Notes under the pieces: generated by a model
What the model saw: only the letters and a program-made list of their open reading frames with translations
Told to the model about the DNA's origin: nothing
The model's database searches: none
Position numbers and translations under genes: made by a program
Source: Hondaea fermentalgiana
Taxonomy: Eukaryota; Sar; Bigyra; Thraustochytrida; Thraustochytriidae
Assembly (NCBI GenBank): GCA_014084085.1
Contig: NPFB01000043.1
Location: forward strand, 2,092-56,200
Direction of reading: 5' to 3'
Length of the DNA: 54,109 nt
In this document: piece by piece, positions 39,901-47,819 of the stretch
How the letters are laid out: each line of letters starts with the position of its first letter
How positions within the stretch are numbered: position 1 is the stretch's first letter

Positions 39901-40198
39901 CAACGCCGCGCGCTGTATCAGGGTCCATCATGGCGACGCTTTCGCAAGATTCTACGCGAACGCGGCGCTTGGCAGATGACTTGGAGTTCGAAGCGTCGGC
40001 GGCGGCAACATCGCTCTCGCCGATGGCCTTTTTTGGGTTGTCTTTGGTCGAGACGTTGTTGTTGTACCCATCCTCGAGCAGTTCGACCTCTCCGCCACCG
40101 TCCGGGCCGATCGTACGCACGACTTGGGCGGGCAGAAAGCTATGTTGGTCGTCCTTCACGAGCACGAGGGTGCCCGAGGTGACTGTGCTGGCGGCCAT
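33914..40198 (-). CDS. Unconventional myosin with helical-repeat tail, MyTH4 and FERM domains
   Basis: One 2094-residue frame from ATG 40198. The motor holds the P-loop GESGAGKT (about residue 187), switch I NNNSSRFGKW (about 255), switch II DIFGFECF (about 503) and the actin-site segment HFVRCIKPN (about 733), so ATPase and actin binding look intact. One clear IQ motif follows (IQAAARGFLARLSWR, about 858). Residues about 880-1560 are almost all alpha-helical, built of diverged units of about 70-80 residues resembling AL..A...RDL..L..LL, and end in a charged RERERRAK helix. MyTH4 spans about 1620-1785 (KAMSFPATMAQDILIKGLDM and on) and a FERM-like region about 1800-2085. MyTH4-FERM tails bind microtubules or membrane adhesion proteins, so a role in linking actin to membranes or microtubules is likely. 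The class cannot be fixed without a tree. Confidence 0.94.
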   Translation of the reverse strand: MAASTVTSGTLVLVKDDQHSFLPAQVVRTIGPDGGGEVELLEDGYNNNVSTKDNPKKAIGESDVAAADASNSKSSAKRRVRVESCESVAMMDPDTARGVANMVGLRELNEASILHNLRVRFARDEIYTSVGSILVAINPFKLLPLYTPEVLDAYRSGDGSPRAPHVFQIADAAYKALLAKHCDQSCIISGESGAGKTETTKLFLQFLTEVSSSATLATEIPAQIDVEDAEADTDFGLQERILQANPLMEAFGNAKTVRNNNSSRFGKWIQIKFDTKRGAMRGGQITSYLLEKSRIVHQGPGERNYHVFYQLCSAAAADEELRRRTHLSAPDDFHYLNQSDTFTAEGINDEREWERLLRALEVIKVAPSDVTQCLDALAGILHLGNLDFDERDASGDGQAVVRNGATLDICADLLGVNQSNLERVLTTRSVGMRSVIYKPYTRQEALNARDALAKAIYSNIFDWMIDRINWSLDLVSPSANASPSLRKSASASSLSASSVTDRAIGVLDIFGFECFAHNSFEQLCINFCNEKLQLHFNQHIFEQEQAEYAREGIDVCSVNFVDNQPCVLALEARSTGLFAMIDEEISIPRGSDAGLLSKVLQKASSHIGPAPVKAKNGRTSFAVQHYAGEVIYDVSGFLEKSKDALHADLQGCMALSSKSLLQSVFDIYDEAATATSPMNASSSSHMSIASSASYASSSRSSSKARRKTLGSKFKDQLSFLLASINATEPHFVRCIKPNAEKQGDLFTSPMVLAQLRYAGLLEVCRIRQQGFPVRIATSEFVHRYAALFPGSTSHQDTKALCSQLAARPELFGPETPCSEDDWRVGKSKVFMRAHLHAQLEAQREKAVFAHAVGIQAAARGFLARLSWRSIQASLDAVAQATSRKELEAALLASSDLPHGGEHVHSVQNAKARLHKLIEQERAESLLREALGRLEEAALRTAIKVGQAAGLPTTNEYLQEAQDALSRVEEATQMQIALNDAVQARNLSQLITLLERATRELGMTPDQHDVVRQATTLRSRLQGEADLLARLDTVLATAKSSAELEDILTEITRWGLARTENVVTAQKVTKLLREAEQASSARDYARLRATLAEDTGLPKQNYPRGVDKLLAQLAIEDALQTAVSENNIEAIQTLLSGLDASAPLSLREAARGALQRNNVLRRLTTESSSPEDLSAAIAEALALQMNPADYPALQKAQLDLESSGDDAFKLASSVSRLTQARDLEGLRALPGATNDENVQRAIAQVQSELAFIDAVSPCATLQEIEVCCLNSNCTLAERTLDAAKRIDFALASTHSLEQLADMDALAEEAHLPGMASAIRALQAKRSSELLLERRLHDAMLAEDREQAQAILQGLNPSNKTAQECKLWLDRNTDIGQLVDELKDAMGARDLDRINGLVDLLLRQGAQLDPSLEKELQVARTQLQVQRKNCAEVYEETRALQSRLQSPTSLAQEELEALRSALQACNKSDALEVVRGKSLLSQLEAQLEVQASMQSALDADRYEDLKNALEIAQEKELDHLDLVARVRKALRVRERERRAKQRSAMDAAYNESHESDSGKRNTTFDEEHKDDAEGACGGGQRDVPRSEEETAERAARDRQLRESRRDRARQTRFEFVNFHKIRSDEDFARGIFLHKSRTIRLKCTFQPTSISRSLLDHGSDKELNKVAVRIHKAILGYCRDKAMSFPATMAQDILIKGLDMCEIIDEIYALLCKHLTHNPRPESVGRGWQLVCMCVSTFPPSAEFEPYLLNFFLSHCEVPGLIGNYARFALRRLEGIIHSGLSGFVPTVAEIQAYNDRPPVLARIELADNSILTDELPVTPDLDVGKVSELCAHFLGLQDHRASFFGLEVNGLVPLRPVDFIGDAFIRALREKTEFRLVFKRIVTLRFNGLDDPSEDDHMYNRLVYMQTQRDFAQGKYVHDVSRADVPRLVAMALAVDRDNSVFQMSPEELSKILPDAYIHEPDIPEGMRALAQEVKQVAPSVTSEDPAQLQLAFWDHIRSFRSYGTLSFPTTAGQGDLVVSDAGIEFSGRVLPFERLHRWGGNASKFTLVIWNPEQTAEEEKVTFATPHSVHIGGALLNFISRIMENSEPDDEANA

Positions 40199-41041
40199 GG
40201 CCGAGTTCTCTCTATATCTATGTCTCCCTCGCGTGCCGGCCTTGCTGGCTGCCTAGTTTCTGCTTGCTCCTGTCGATCTCGTGTCCGAGCGCGCTTGCTC
40301 GCCTGCTTGCCCTGCTGGCTTGCTGTCTGGCAGTCTGGCGAGTCTCGCGCCCTGAACAAATTGCCCGCCTGCGCCCAGCCCTGGCGAAGGCCAAGGTGCC
40401 GGGATGGATTTTGCGCACCTCGGGCCGCGGGGACTTGAACTTGGGTTGCGAAGAATGGACTCTCTCCCTCTCTGTTTGTGCGCCTCCCCACCAGATTTCC
40501 GCCCCTATGAGTAAGTAGTAGTGGGGGCGCCAGCGAGAAATCCCCACTTGGCCTCAACGGCACTATTGGGACGATTTTTTATTGGGTTTTGTTTCCGCGT
40601 TGATTTCTGCTTGGGACGACGTGGCTGACGGGCCGGGGGCGGCTGCGAATGCGAGAGATCTAGAGCGAACACAAGAGCGAGCGAGCGGGCGAGCGCGCGC
40701 GCGAGAGAGAGAAAACCAGAGCGGACGTATGATGGAAAAAGGCACGTTGGCCAAGGACATGTGGCGAGATGTGAACGCCGATTTCCTGTCGCTGTCACTG
40801 CTTGCCCGGAGGAAATGTGGGGGGCCCCGAGCAAAAGAGAAGCAAGAAGGATTTGCTGATGCGTTACTATAGCTCAGACTCCTCTCACCGTATGCCAGAG
40901 ACTTGAAAAGTTGCAGAACGTCGAGAATCCCATTCACAGTCAAACGAGAAGAATAGGTTGCGACATAGAAAACATTGCTTGTTTGTAAAGTTTGTTGGTT
41001 GGTTTGTTTGTTTGGGTTGGGTTGCTTGGTTGGGACGAAGG
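40199..41041. other. Intergenic; leader of myosin and 3' side of small gene
   Basis: It contains GAGCGA units and a GC/GA run (about 40676-40712) and TTGG/TTTG repeats (about 40978-41035). No gene is supported. Confidence 0.5.
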
Positions 41042-41764
41042 TTACTTTTTGAGGTGGCTGGTGATCGAGCGGATCTTGCTGGACGAGGTTCGTTTGATCG
41101 CCGAAGGAGAAGCAGCTGCTTTCGCTGCCGCTGCTGGCCTTGGTCGAATAGAGCGACGCTTGAATCTGGACGGCGAGTGAGAACGCGCTCTCGCTGCTGC
41201 CACAGCGTCTGGCGTCGTAGGTTCGACGGGCGCATCGCAATCGTCGTGGTCAGGCAAGTTGACCGTAAACCCGGAAAAGTCGGGCGCGTAGTCCTCGTCG
41301 CTCGTGTCTGAGTCGGCTTCCCAAACAAGCCCGCGATCTTCCGGCTCCTCCTCACGCCCCAGATCTCCACGGTCGCTGCGACTGTCGTCGTCACTCTCGT
41401 AGCCATGTTTGTCTCCGGTCGTCGCGGCCGCAGCGGCCACGAGCTCATCAGCCTCGCGGCCCCTGAAGGCGTTGTCCGCGGCCACCGACGACCGCGGGCC
41501 GCGACGGCTCCGCCGTGAACGCCGCGAGCGCTCCTCTCCGTCGTAGCCTCCGCGGTGTGCCTTGCTCCTGTCGGCGCTGTGCACGGGCGAGAGCGGGAGG
41601 TCTGCAAAGCTCTCGAGGTTCCCGCCGCGGAATCGCCTCGCCTCCGCGCCCTCGAGGCCGATCTCGTCGCCGACGGCGCCCGCGTTCTCGTCCTGCTGCC
41701 GCGGCCTGCGCTGCAGCGACCTCCGCAGCGACGCCCTCGCGCGCTCCCAGCCGCTCTGCATCAT
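41042..41764 (-). CDS. Hypothetical disordered protein, basic C terminus
   Basis: The frame gives 240 residues from ATG 41764 (MMQSGWERARASLRRSLQRR). The same frame is open much further upstream, but there it is translated simple repeat (TTTG units) and repetitive Arg/Pro sequence, so the downstream ATG is preferred. The protein has an Arg-rich N terminus, a middle acidic block (WEADSDTSDEDYAPDFSGF) and a strongly basic C terminus (SRFKRRSIRPRP, then KRTSSSKIRSITSHLKK). No domain is recognised. The bipartite basic tail could be a nuclear localisation signal or a membrane-binding segment. Codon use agrees with neighbouring genes, but evidence for a gene is moderate. Confidence 0.5.
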   Translation of the reverse strand: MMQSGWERARASLRRSLQRRPRQQDENAGAVGDEIGLEGAEARRFRGGNLESFADLPLSPVHSADRSKAHRGGYDGEERSRRSRRSRRGPRSSVAADNAFRGREADELVAAAAATTGDKHGYESDDDSRSDRGDLGREEEPEDRGLVWEADSDTSDEDYAPDFSGFTVNLPDHDDCDAPVEPTTPDAVAAARARSHSPSRFKRRSIRPRPAAAAKAAASPSAIKRTSSSKIRSITSHLKK

Positions 41765-41942
41765 CCCAGTTCCGCTGCGCCAGGAAGAGCCCGCGCTTTG
41801 CCCGCCTGCGCCGCGTACGTTCGCGCGCTCCGGCCGGCCCAGGGTCCCCGCGATGCGCGTCTGCTGCACAGCTTTCGCCGCCTGCTGTCGCTTGCACTCT
41901 GTCGCTTGCTGGTTTGCTCTCGTGGTCGCTGCAGCTGCGCGT

Positions 41943-41970
41943 GTTTGTTTGTTTGTTTGTTTGTTTGTTC
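41943..41970. repeat. (TTTG)n microsatellite
   Basis: About seven uninterrupted TTTG units followed by variants with TTCG and TGTG. It lies upstream of the small disordered-protein gene on the minus strand. Confidence 0.9.
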
Positions 41971-42830
41971 GTGTGTTCGTGTGTTTGTGCACGGTCGGCC
42001 GAACGAAGACTGGCACGTGTCGGTCGGCGCGCACCCCGGTGTGCGCCCGCGCACCCCCCCACGTGCGGGGTCTCGCAGCCGCCGAGACCGGACCTCGCGC
42101 CGCCCGCGCGGTCGGTCGATCGATCGGCGGATGGATCGAATCCGAGTCTCCTCCTCGAGTCTCGAGCCTTCGCGCCTGCAGCACCGACCCCTGCGACCGT
42201 GCAGGCGCCGAGAAGCGGCAGCTGCAGCAGCTGCCGCTGCTTTGACCGGTTAAAGTGGACGGCAGCAAAGAAGAGACGGGATGGGCGAACGATTGATGCT
42301 CATGCGACGGAGTCTCATCTCGGTACCTCGCGCGACGCGGCGTTCGACGCGGCAGCTGCAGCTGCACTGCTGCTGCAGAGGCGACGACCGACCTGCTGCT
42401 GCCTGCCGTCTGCACAGGCCGCGACCTCGGCACGGACGCGGCTCGAGGACGCGGCTCGAGGACGCGCCACACCGTGCTGTGCACGCCGACCGACCGGGGG
42501 AAGCTGGGCTGCCAGGGGGCCACGCAAGCCCGGCGCACCGAGAGCTAGTTTCTCGTCGTGCCGGGGGTCGCCATCGCTGGGCCTGACCGCCTCAGGCTGG
42601 GCGTGGCAGTGGCTGTCTGGGAGGATGTCATGTGTTTGTAGACACGGGAGCAGTGGCCTGGACAGGGCGATCTTGACGCCGTCGCAGGAGTCGGTTGCAG
42701 CTGCAGCTGCAGGTGCAGCAGAAAGATGAAGCCAGGCATGAATGAACTGCAGGGTTCGCTCGCGCGGCAAAAGCAAATGTGGCGCGAGGCCCGTGCCTGG
42801 CTGGCTGGTCGGTGAGGCATGACTGATCTT

Positions 42831-42847
42831 CATCATCATCATCATCG

Positions 42848-42884
<37 letters not shown>
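42831..42884. repeat. (CAT)n trinucleotide repeat
   Basis: About eighteen CAT units with a single CGT interruption. It lies in non-coding DNA upstream of the sulfotransferase pair. Confidence 0.95.
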
Positions 42885-43162
42885 GGCAATGCCAAGCCTC
42901 GGAGACCAAGCCCAATGTATCGAAGGCGCCTCGCGAGCGGCACGGCAGCATTGCAGCTGCGGCTGGTGGGAATGGATGGGGAAGAGCACCGCGAGATGCT
43001 GGCTGGCCGGGCTCGAGCTCGAGCTCCTTGATAATCAGGCTGGTGGTCGAGAGTCCTTGCTTTGGAAAAAATGCGCTAAGGCTAGGTAGAGCGGCTCCAA
43101 CTGGGTGCGAAAGACGTGGACGCACGCGCGGAGTCGCGAGGACCAAGGCATCTCGTGCGGAG

Positions 43163-43220
43163 CGCTACGCCACGCTACGCCACGCCACGCCACGCCACGC
43201 CACACCACGCCACGCCACAC
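43163..43220. repeat. CCACG/CTACG pentamer minisatellite
   Basis: About eleven pentamers, CGCCA with CGCTA and CACCA variants, end about 70 bases before the sulfotransferase start. The reverse complement has the same TGGCG core as the tract at 7751-7792. Confidence 0.85.
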
Positions 43221-43288
43221 GCGCGGTTGTGGCGCGAGCGTAGGCCTGGTGGTGTAGAGCACAACAACCAAAGTGAGCGTTGACCGCG

Positions 43289-44614
43289 ATGGTCGGCGAG
43301 GAGACGACCATGCCGACGCAAGAGGCGCCAACGGCAAGGCGTAAAGGCGCCGCTCTCGCGGCCGCAACCTTGCTAGCAGCAACGTTCATGCTGGGTGCAG
43401 GCATGACGTTCAACAACAGCGCGAGAATCAATGCACTTGACCTTGAAGAAGCAGATTCTGTCGCCAGGCCCATTAACGAGAGCCCGTTGGTGGTGACGCC
43501 TCTGGAGCCGGATCAAGAGGCGCCCACGCAGGAATCCGACCCCTTGCGCACGCAAGATGTACTGCCCAACTTCTACAATGATACGTTCTTCACCTATGAA
43601 TGCTCACGTCTGCCAAAGCAAGGCTCATTGCCAAATTTTTTAGTGATTGGCGTGCACAAGGGCGGGAGCACGGCGCTCTATGGCTACCTCATGCAACACG
43701 GACACGTACGACCAGCCACATGCAAGGAGATTCATTTTTTTACAAATGAAGAAACCTACAAGCGCGGTATTGGATACTATAAAAAGCACTTTCACGACAC
43801 GAAAGCCACGCCATGGGTTCTCACGGGTGAGGGCTCGCCCGATTACGTGCGCTCGCCAGTTGCTCCCGTTCGCATCTCTGCCGCGCTACCGCGCGCTAAA
43901 TTTGTGGTTTCGATGCGCAACCCCGTCGAGCGATTTGTCTCCCAATATGTGGGCTTTCTCGAACGCAACCTGTATCTAGACTCGTGCGCGTCATACTGGA
44001 CGATGTCGCGCGATGAGATCGAAACGTGCGAACGGGACTACAAGCCTGATTTGCATCAGTCACTGCCTTCAGAGCCGGATGGCATGACCGCATGGTCCGC
44101 TCTCCGCGCTTTCGCCGACCCGGCGCTGCTCGCGCAGGCTTTAGGAGAGGCAGACCTTGGACCCGTGCCGCCTCGGCCTAAAAGTACAAAGTTGACGCGC
44201 CATCACCAAACTTGCGCTACAAATGAGCCACAATGCGTTCGGAGGTATTGTCTGGGCCACTTTCACGATAATGCGATTGCGCGTAGTATTTACGTGGATC
44301 AGTTGGTGCGCTGGCTACGATTTGTGCCGCCAAGTCGAATCATGCTCATTCAGGCGGAGGTCATGTACAAAGACACACCCGCCACGCTCCAGCGCATTGC
44401 TTCATTTCTCGAGCTGCGCCCATTTTCCGCCTTCGAATTGTCTCATTTTAGCGAGGCCTTCCGGGGAAGCAGTCACCACACGGACCCGGCCGCAGCGAGC
44501 TGCGACCGAGAGACCTTCGCGCCGTACTTTGTCCTTGAAAACAATCTCCTGGACGCTCTCGTTGCAGCACAATTTCCCGCAGCGCGCTTGCACTGGGTTT
44601 CGTGGGCGGCGTAG
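43289..44614 (+). CDS. Type II membrane sulfotransferase, PAPS-dependent (copy 1)
   Basis: 441 residues from the first ATG at 43289. A hydrophobic segment (about residues 20-41, GAALAAATLLAATFMLGAGM) follows a short basic N terminus, so a Golgi type II membrane protein is predicted. The lumenal part carries the 5'-phosphosulfate loop VIGVHKGGSTALYGYL (His123-Lys124) and the 3'-phosphate motif MRNPVERFVSQYVGF (Arg210). These are the two PAPS-binding signatures of carbohydrate sulfotransferases related to the heparan sulfate N- and 3-O-sulfotransferase group. Several Cys residues match those in its downstream paralogue. Acceptor sugar unknown; many marine protists make sulfated polysaccharides, so that is a plausible target. 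About 1.5 kb downstream on the same strand lies a second copy, pointing to tandem duplication. Confidence 0.9.
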   Translation: MVGEETTMPTQEAPTARRKGAALAAATLLAATFMLGAGMTFNNSARINALDLEEADSVARPINESPLVVTPLEPDQEAPTQESDPLRTQDVLPNFYNDTFFTYECSRLPKQGSLPNFLVIGVHKGGSTALYGYLMQHGHVRPATCKEIHFFTNEETYKRGIGYYKKHFHDTKATPWVLTGEGSPDYVRSPVAPVRISAALPRAKFVVSMRNPVERFVSQYVGFLERNLYLDSCASYWTMSRDEIETCERDYKPDLHQSLPSEPDGMTAWSALRAFADPALLAQALGEADLGPVPPRPKSTKLTRHHQTCATNEPQCVRRYCLGHFHDNAIARSIYVDQLVRWLRFVPPSRIMLIQAEVMYKDTPATLQRIASFLELRPFSAFELSHFSEAFRGSSHHTDPAAASCDRETFAPYFVLENNLLDALVAAQFPAARLHWVSWAA

Positions 44615-45330
44615 CCCTTGCTCTCGCGTCTGTTCGCTCAGGCGAAGAAAAAAGCTCTTTCGCGGAGAGGGAGGGGGGGTGGAGGGGGTTGAGGGAGGTC
44701 CGTTCGCTCAGGCTTCGGGCTTTCTTTCACAAGTCAAGATGGAACCGCTTTATTGCCCTTGGCGCCCCCGCTGAAAAACGGTTCCCGCCGACGAGGCCCT
44801 CCACATCGTGATTGGCGAGCTCAGAACATGCACGTCTGGCCTAGATCTCAACGCGCATCAGTCCTCAACCGAGTTCCGCCAACATCCCCTCCGTCCCGCT
44901 TGCTGAGGTTTCCCTTGGCCGACCGAGTCACATCGTCCCTCCGCCCACCACTTTCCTCCTCCCCGGCTTGCGCCCTGCCGAAAAGCGTTGGCCCTCCCGG
45001 CCATGCACGTTGTCGAGCGCGAGGATGCCTCTCGCGCGAACGGACCTTCGTCCGCCTTGAAGCGCGGCAGCGGCTTCCAACGGATCGGTGGGAAAACGTT
45101 CAAATCGATCCGTTGAGGTCACTGTCAGCGGCCGCGCTCGGGCTTTCCGAGGGTCGGAGTCCACCCTTAGGGGGCCAAAGCCCGAGCCTGAGGGCAGCTC
45201 TTGGCCCGGAGAAGCCTGCACTGTGCCCGGTCTGTCTTGGCGCGGCTGGCGGCCATTGGTCACGGCGCGGTGGCGGATGAGCGGCGCGGCGCGCAGGGCG
45301 GCTGGCCATCGCGGCTGCGGGCCGGCAGGC

Positions 45331-45476
45331 CGCGGTGGGAGAGAAAAGGGGCAAGAAGAAGGAGAAAAGAAGGAGAGAGAGAAGAAAGGAGCGAAAAAGA
45401 AGTATAGCAGAAAAAGAAAGGAAACAAGAACAGTCACTGGAGGAAAGAAGAGAACGGAGAAGGAGGAGATCGATCG
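45331..45476. repeat. Polypurine (GA-rich) tract
   Basis: Nearly 150 bases consist mostly of G and A on the plus strand, with few pyrimidines. It sits between the sulfotransferase copies. Confidence 0.75.
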
Positions 45477-45883
45477 AGACAGCGACCGAGAGCGATCGCC
45501 AGGCTGCTGGCAGACCTGGCGAGGACTTGCGGCGGCCCGGCCTGGCTGCGCGGCGCGACGAGGAGCGGCGGCGAGCGCAGCAGCCTGGAGCGGCCGGCAG
45601 CGTGGCAGGCTGCTCGGGCAGAGGCGGTGCGTTGGTCATGCGAGACTGGCGTGACAACACTCATTCAGTTTGTCTCTCTCTCTCGCCCTGGTGCGCGCGC
45701 ACTGCACGCACGCGCCGGCCAACGCGCACGCGCGCAGGCGGTCGAGCTTCTTTGGCGGAGTAGGCTGACCGTGCCGCGCGCGTAGGCCAGAGAGCGCTGG
45801 CCGGCCGGCTGCCGGCGAGCCGCGACAGAAGTGCGGCGGCGGCACGCGGTCGTGGTGGGCACGGACACGGAGACGAGCTGTGG

Positions 45884-45937
45884 CTGTGACAGTCGCCCCG
45901 AACACCGTAGCTCTGACAGTCGCCCCGAACACCGTAG
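45884..45937. repeat. 27-bp tandem duplication
   Basis: TGACAGTCGCCCCGAACACC plus GTAG occurs at 45887-45910 and again at 45914-45937, with a repeat period of 27 bases. It lies about 200 bases before the start of the second sulfotransferase. Confidence 0.9.
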
Positions 45938-46132
45938 GCAAACCTTGAGGCGTAGTTACTTATCACAGGCGCGTCAAGGGGGGTGGACGAGACAAGGCGG
46001 GCAAGAGACAACTTGACAGAGCGCCAACAAAACAGCGACAGACCGTCTGCGAAGCGCGAGACGACCGCGCAGACGGAGCGGGCGGGCGAGGACGCGGACG
46101 CGGACGCGGACGCAGGCGACGAGGATCTCCCG

Positions 46133-47323
46133 ATGATGAGTAGGATTGTGGCCGCGGTGGTTAGTATATTTGGCCTGAGCGCGGCCTTCTACGCCGTCGG
46201 GAGTGGCGACGGCGTTGAGCTCGTCAATGTAGAGAGCGCAGAGAATGGCCTGCTCGCTCTCGAGTCGGCCAGCGAGCTGAGCGCGCCGCCCGTGCTGCAG
46301 AACTTCTACAATGACACCTACAGTACCTATCATTGCTCGAGACATCACGACCCGGGGTCCTTGCCGGACTATTTTGTGATCGGCGTGCACAAGGGCGGGA
46401 GCACGGCGCTCTACAGCTATCTTTCGCAGCACGGAAACATTCGGCCAGCCACATGCAAAGAGACAAGGTTCTTCGTCACAGACAAGGCCTGGAAAAAGGG
46501 TCTCACGGACTACAGACGTCTCTTTCCCGACACCTCTGCCACGCCAGGCATTCTTACGGGCGAGGGAACGCCGAGCTACATACGCATTCCAAAAGCTGTC
46601 GTCCGCATCGCGGACGCGGTGCCGAATGCTAAATTTATTGTTTGCTTTCGAAATCCGACGCAGCGATTTATCTCTCACTATGTAGGCCAGTTCCACCGCG
46701 AAAGAACGAAGCTTTCATGCGTCAACTACTTTGAACGGGATCGTGACGCTCTCGATACTTGCATTAACAATTACACGCCCTCGCAACACAAATTCATGGA
46801 AACGGATGTGCAGTCCGAAACTGCGTGGAGCGCTTTAAAGAGGCTGGCAGACCCTACCAAAGTCGCCGACGCCATTGGTGAGGCGCCTGCCAACTTTGCA
46901 TCACCAGACGGCACGTGCGCGGCTGACGACTCGCACTGCAAGCGGAGGTATTGCATGGGCCTCAATTACGAGTCTGCCGTTGTGAGGAGCGTCTACGTGG
47001 ACCAGCTTGTTCGCTGGCTCCGATTTTTCCCGGCCGATCGTATCCTCGTAACGCAAAGCGAGGCCATGTTCAAGGATGCGCCGGGAACGCTCAATCGAGT
47101 GGCTAATTTTCTGGGCTTGCGCCCATTCAACGAGTTCGAGATTGAGCGATTCACGTCCGCGAACACGGGCAGCAGTCATCACACGTCAGAACTCTTTTCG
47201 ACGTGCGATCTCGATTCTCTCAACGCATTTTTTGCCCCCGAAAATGGGCTTTTTGAGGCGCTTCTTATCAAGCAGTTCCCCGAGGTATACTCGCGCTGGA
47301 TTTCTTGGGATGATGAGCGCTAA
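46133..47323 (+). CDS. Type II membrane sulfotransferase, PAPS-dependent (copy 2)
   Basis: 396 residues from the first in-frame ATG at 46133 (MMSRIVAAVVSIFGLSAAFY). The frame is open further upstream without an ATG, and that part is Asp/Ala-rich. A signal-anchor occupies about residues 4-22. The PAPS 5' loop is VIGVHKGGSTALYSYL (His86-Lys87) and the 3' motif is FRNPTQRFISHYVG (about 173). It is collinear with the copy at 43289: both share an NFYNDTY/F segment with a following Cys, RPATCKE, TAWSALK/R, a Cys-rich RRYC motif, the VYVDQLVRWLRF block and a C-terminal GSSHHT with a following Cys. Identity looks around half by eye, so the duplication is old or the copies have different acceptors. 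It is transcribed in the same direction as copy 1 but, as in most eukaryotes, is presumably a separate transcript. Confidence 0.9.
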   Translation: MMSRIVAAVVSIFGLSAAFYAVGSGDGVELVNVESAENGLLALESASELSAPPVLQNFYNDTYSTYHCSRHHDPGSLPDYFVIGVHKGGSTALYSYLSQHGNIRPATCKETRFFVTDKAWKKGLTDYRRLFPDTSATPGILTGEGTPSYIRIPKAVVRIADAVPNAKFIVCFRNPTQRFISHYVGQFHRERTKLSCVNYFERDRDALDTCINNYTPSQHKFMETDVQSETAWSALKRLADPTKVADAIGEAPANFASPDGTCAADDSHCKRRYCMGLNYESAVVRSVYVDQLVRWLRFFPADRILVTQSEAMFKDAPGTLNRVANFLGLRPFNEFEIERFTSANTGSSHHTSELFSTCDLDSLNAFFAPENGLFEALLIKQFPEVYSRWISWDDER

Positions 47324-47819
47324 TTCGTGTGATTATAAGGTAAAAGTACACTCGTTCTTTATTTGTATTCGTTTTTCCTCGTCTCTCGGTAATTTGGGTT
47401 TGGGCTCTCTGGTCAGATGCGATCCATGTTGCGAGAGTCAGAGCTCTCTTTGGGTACCGTCTCGTGATGTCGATCCAAACGTATTTGAAGAGTTACTCCC
47501 TTGTGCGTGGCTGGAGATTTCGTTCGGTATCACTGCCCCACGCCTCGTCCGGAAAAATTCTGACCCGAGATATTCGTTCACCGAACGAAATTTAGTGTGT
47601 TGTTGGCTGGCAGGCTTTGAATATTTGTTTTGCTCAGAACCTAAGATCTGCGTGTTCACCGTCGCCATGAACCCGAACAAGATATCGGAATTAAGACAGT
47701 TCTTAAGATGTAGAAGAGCAACATGTTTACAGGAGTGTTTTGTATTTTAGATTTTTTGCAAGACTCAGTTCTTTCCAGCCAGGTCAATCTAAGATATAAC
47801 ATCGAACAGAGTCCACTGC
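47324..47819. other. Convergent 3' spacer, AT-richer
   Basis: It separates the stops of sulfotransferase copy 2 and the minus-strand gene beginning at 49124. Composition is less GC-rich. No gene is seen. Confidence 0.6.

Larger units (their letters stand above)
41765..43288. other. Divergent intergenic region rich in microsatellites
   Basis: It lies between a minus-strand hypothetical gene and the first sulfotransferase gene. It holds TTTG (41943-41970), CTGCAG-type units (about 42348-42380 and 42695-42720), CAT (42831-42884) and a CCACG minisatellite (43163-43220). Long open frames here are products of repeats. Promoters of the two flanking genes should lie here. Confidence 0.5.
44615..46132. 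other. Intergenic between sulfotransferase copies
   Basis: It contains a long purine-rich tract on the plus strand (about 45331-45476) and a 27-bp tandem duplication (45884-45937). Part of the region may be the leader of the second copy: its frame is open from before 45983 but has no ATG until 46133. No gene is seen. Confidence 0.5.

Noticed and set aside
41765..42538. Extension of the 240-residue minus-strand protein to nearly 500 residues
   Set aside because: The added part translates TTTG repeats and Arg/Pro/Ala-rich sequence; the ATG at 41764 is a more reasonable start.
42831..42884. Possible poly-His protein or CRISPR-like array
   Set aside because: It is an uninterrupted CAT microsatellite without spacers, in non-coding DNA.
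45983..46132. Start of sulfotransferase copy 2 at 45983
   Set aside because: The codon is GTG; the first ATG in frame is 46133, immediately before the signal-anchor.
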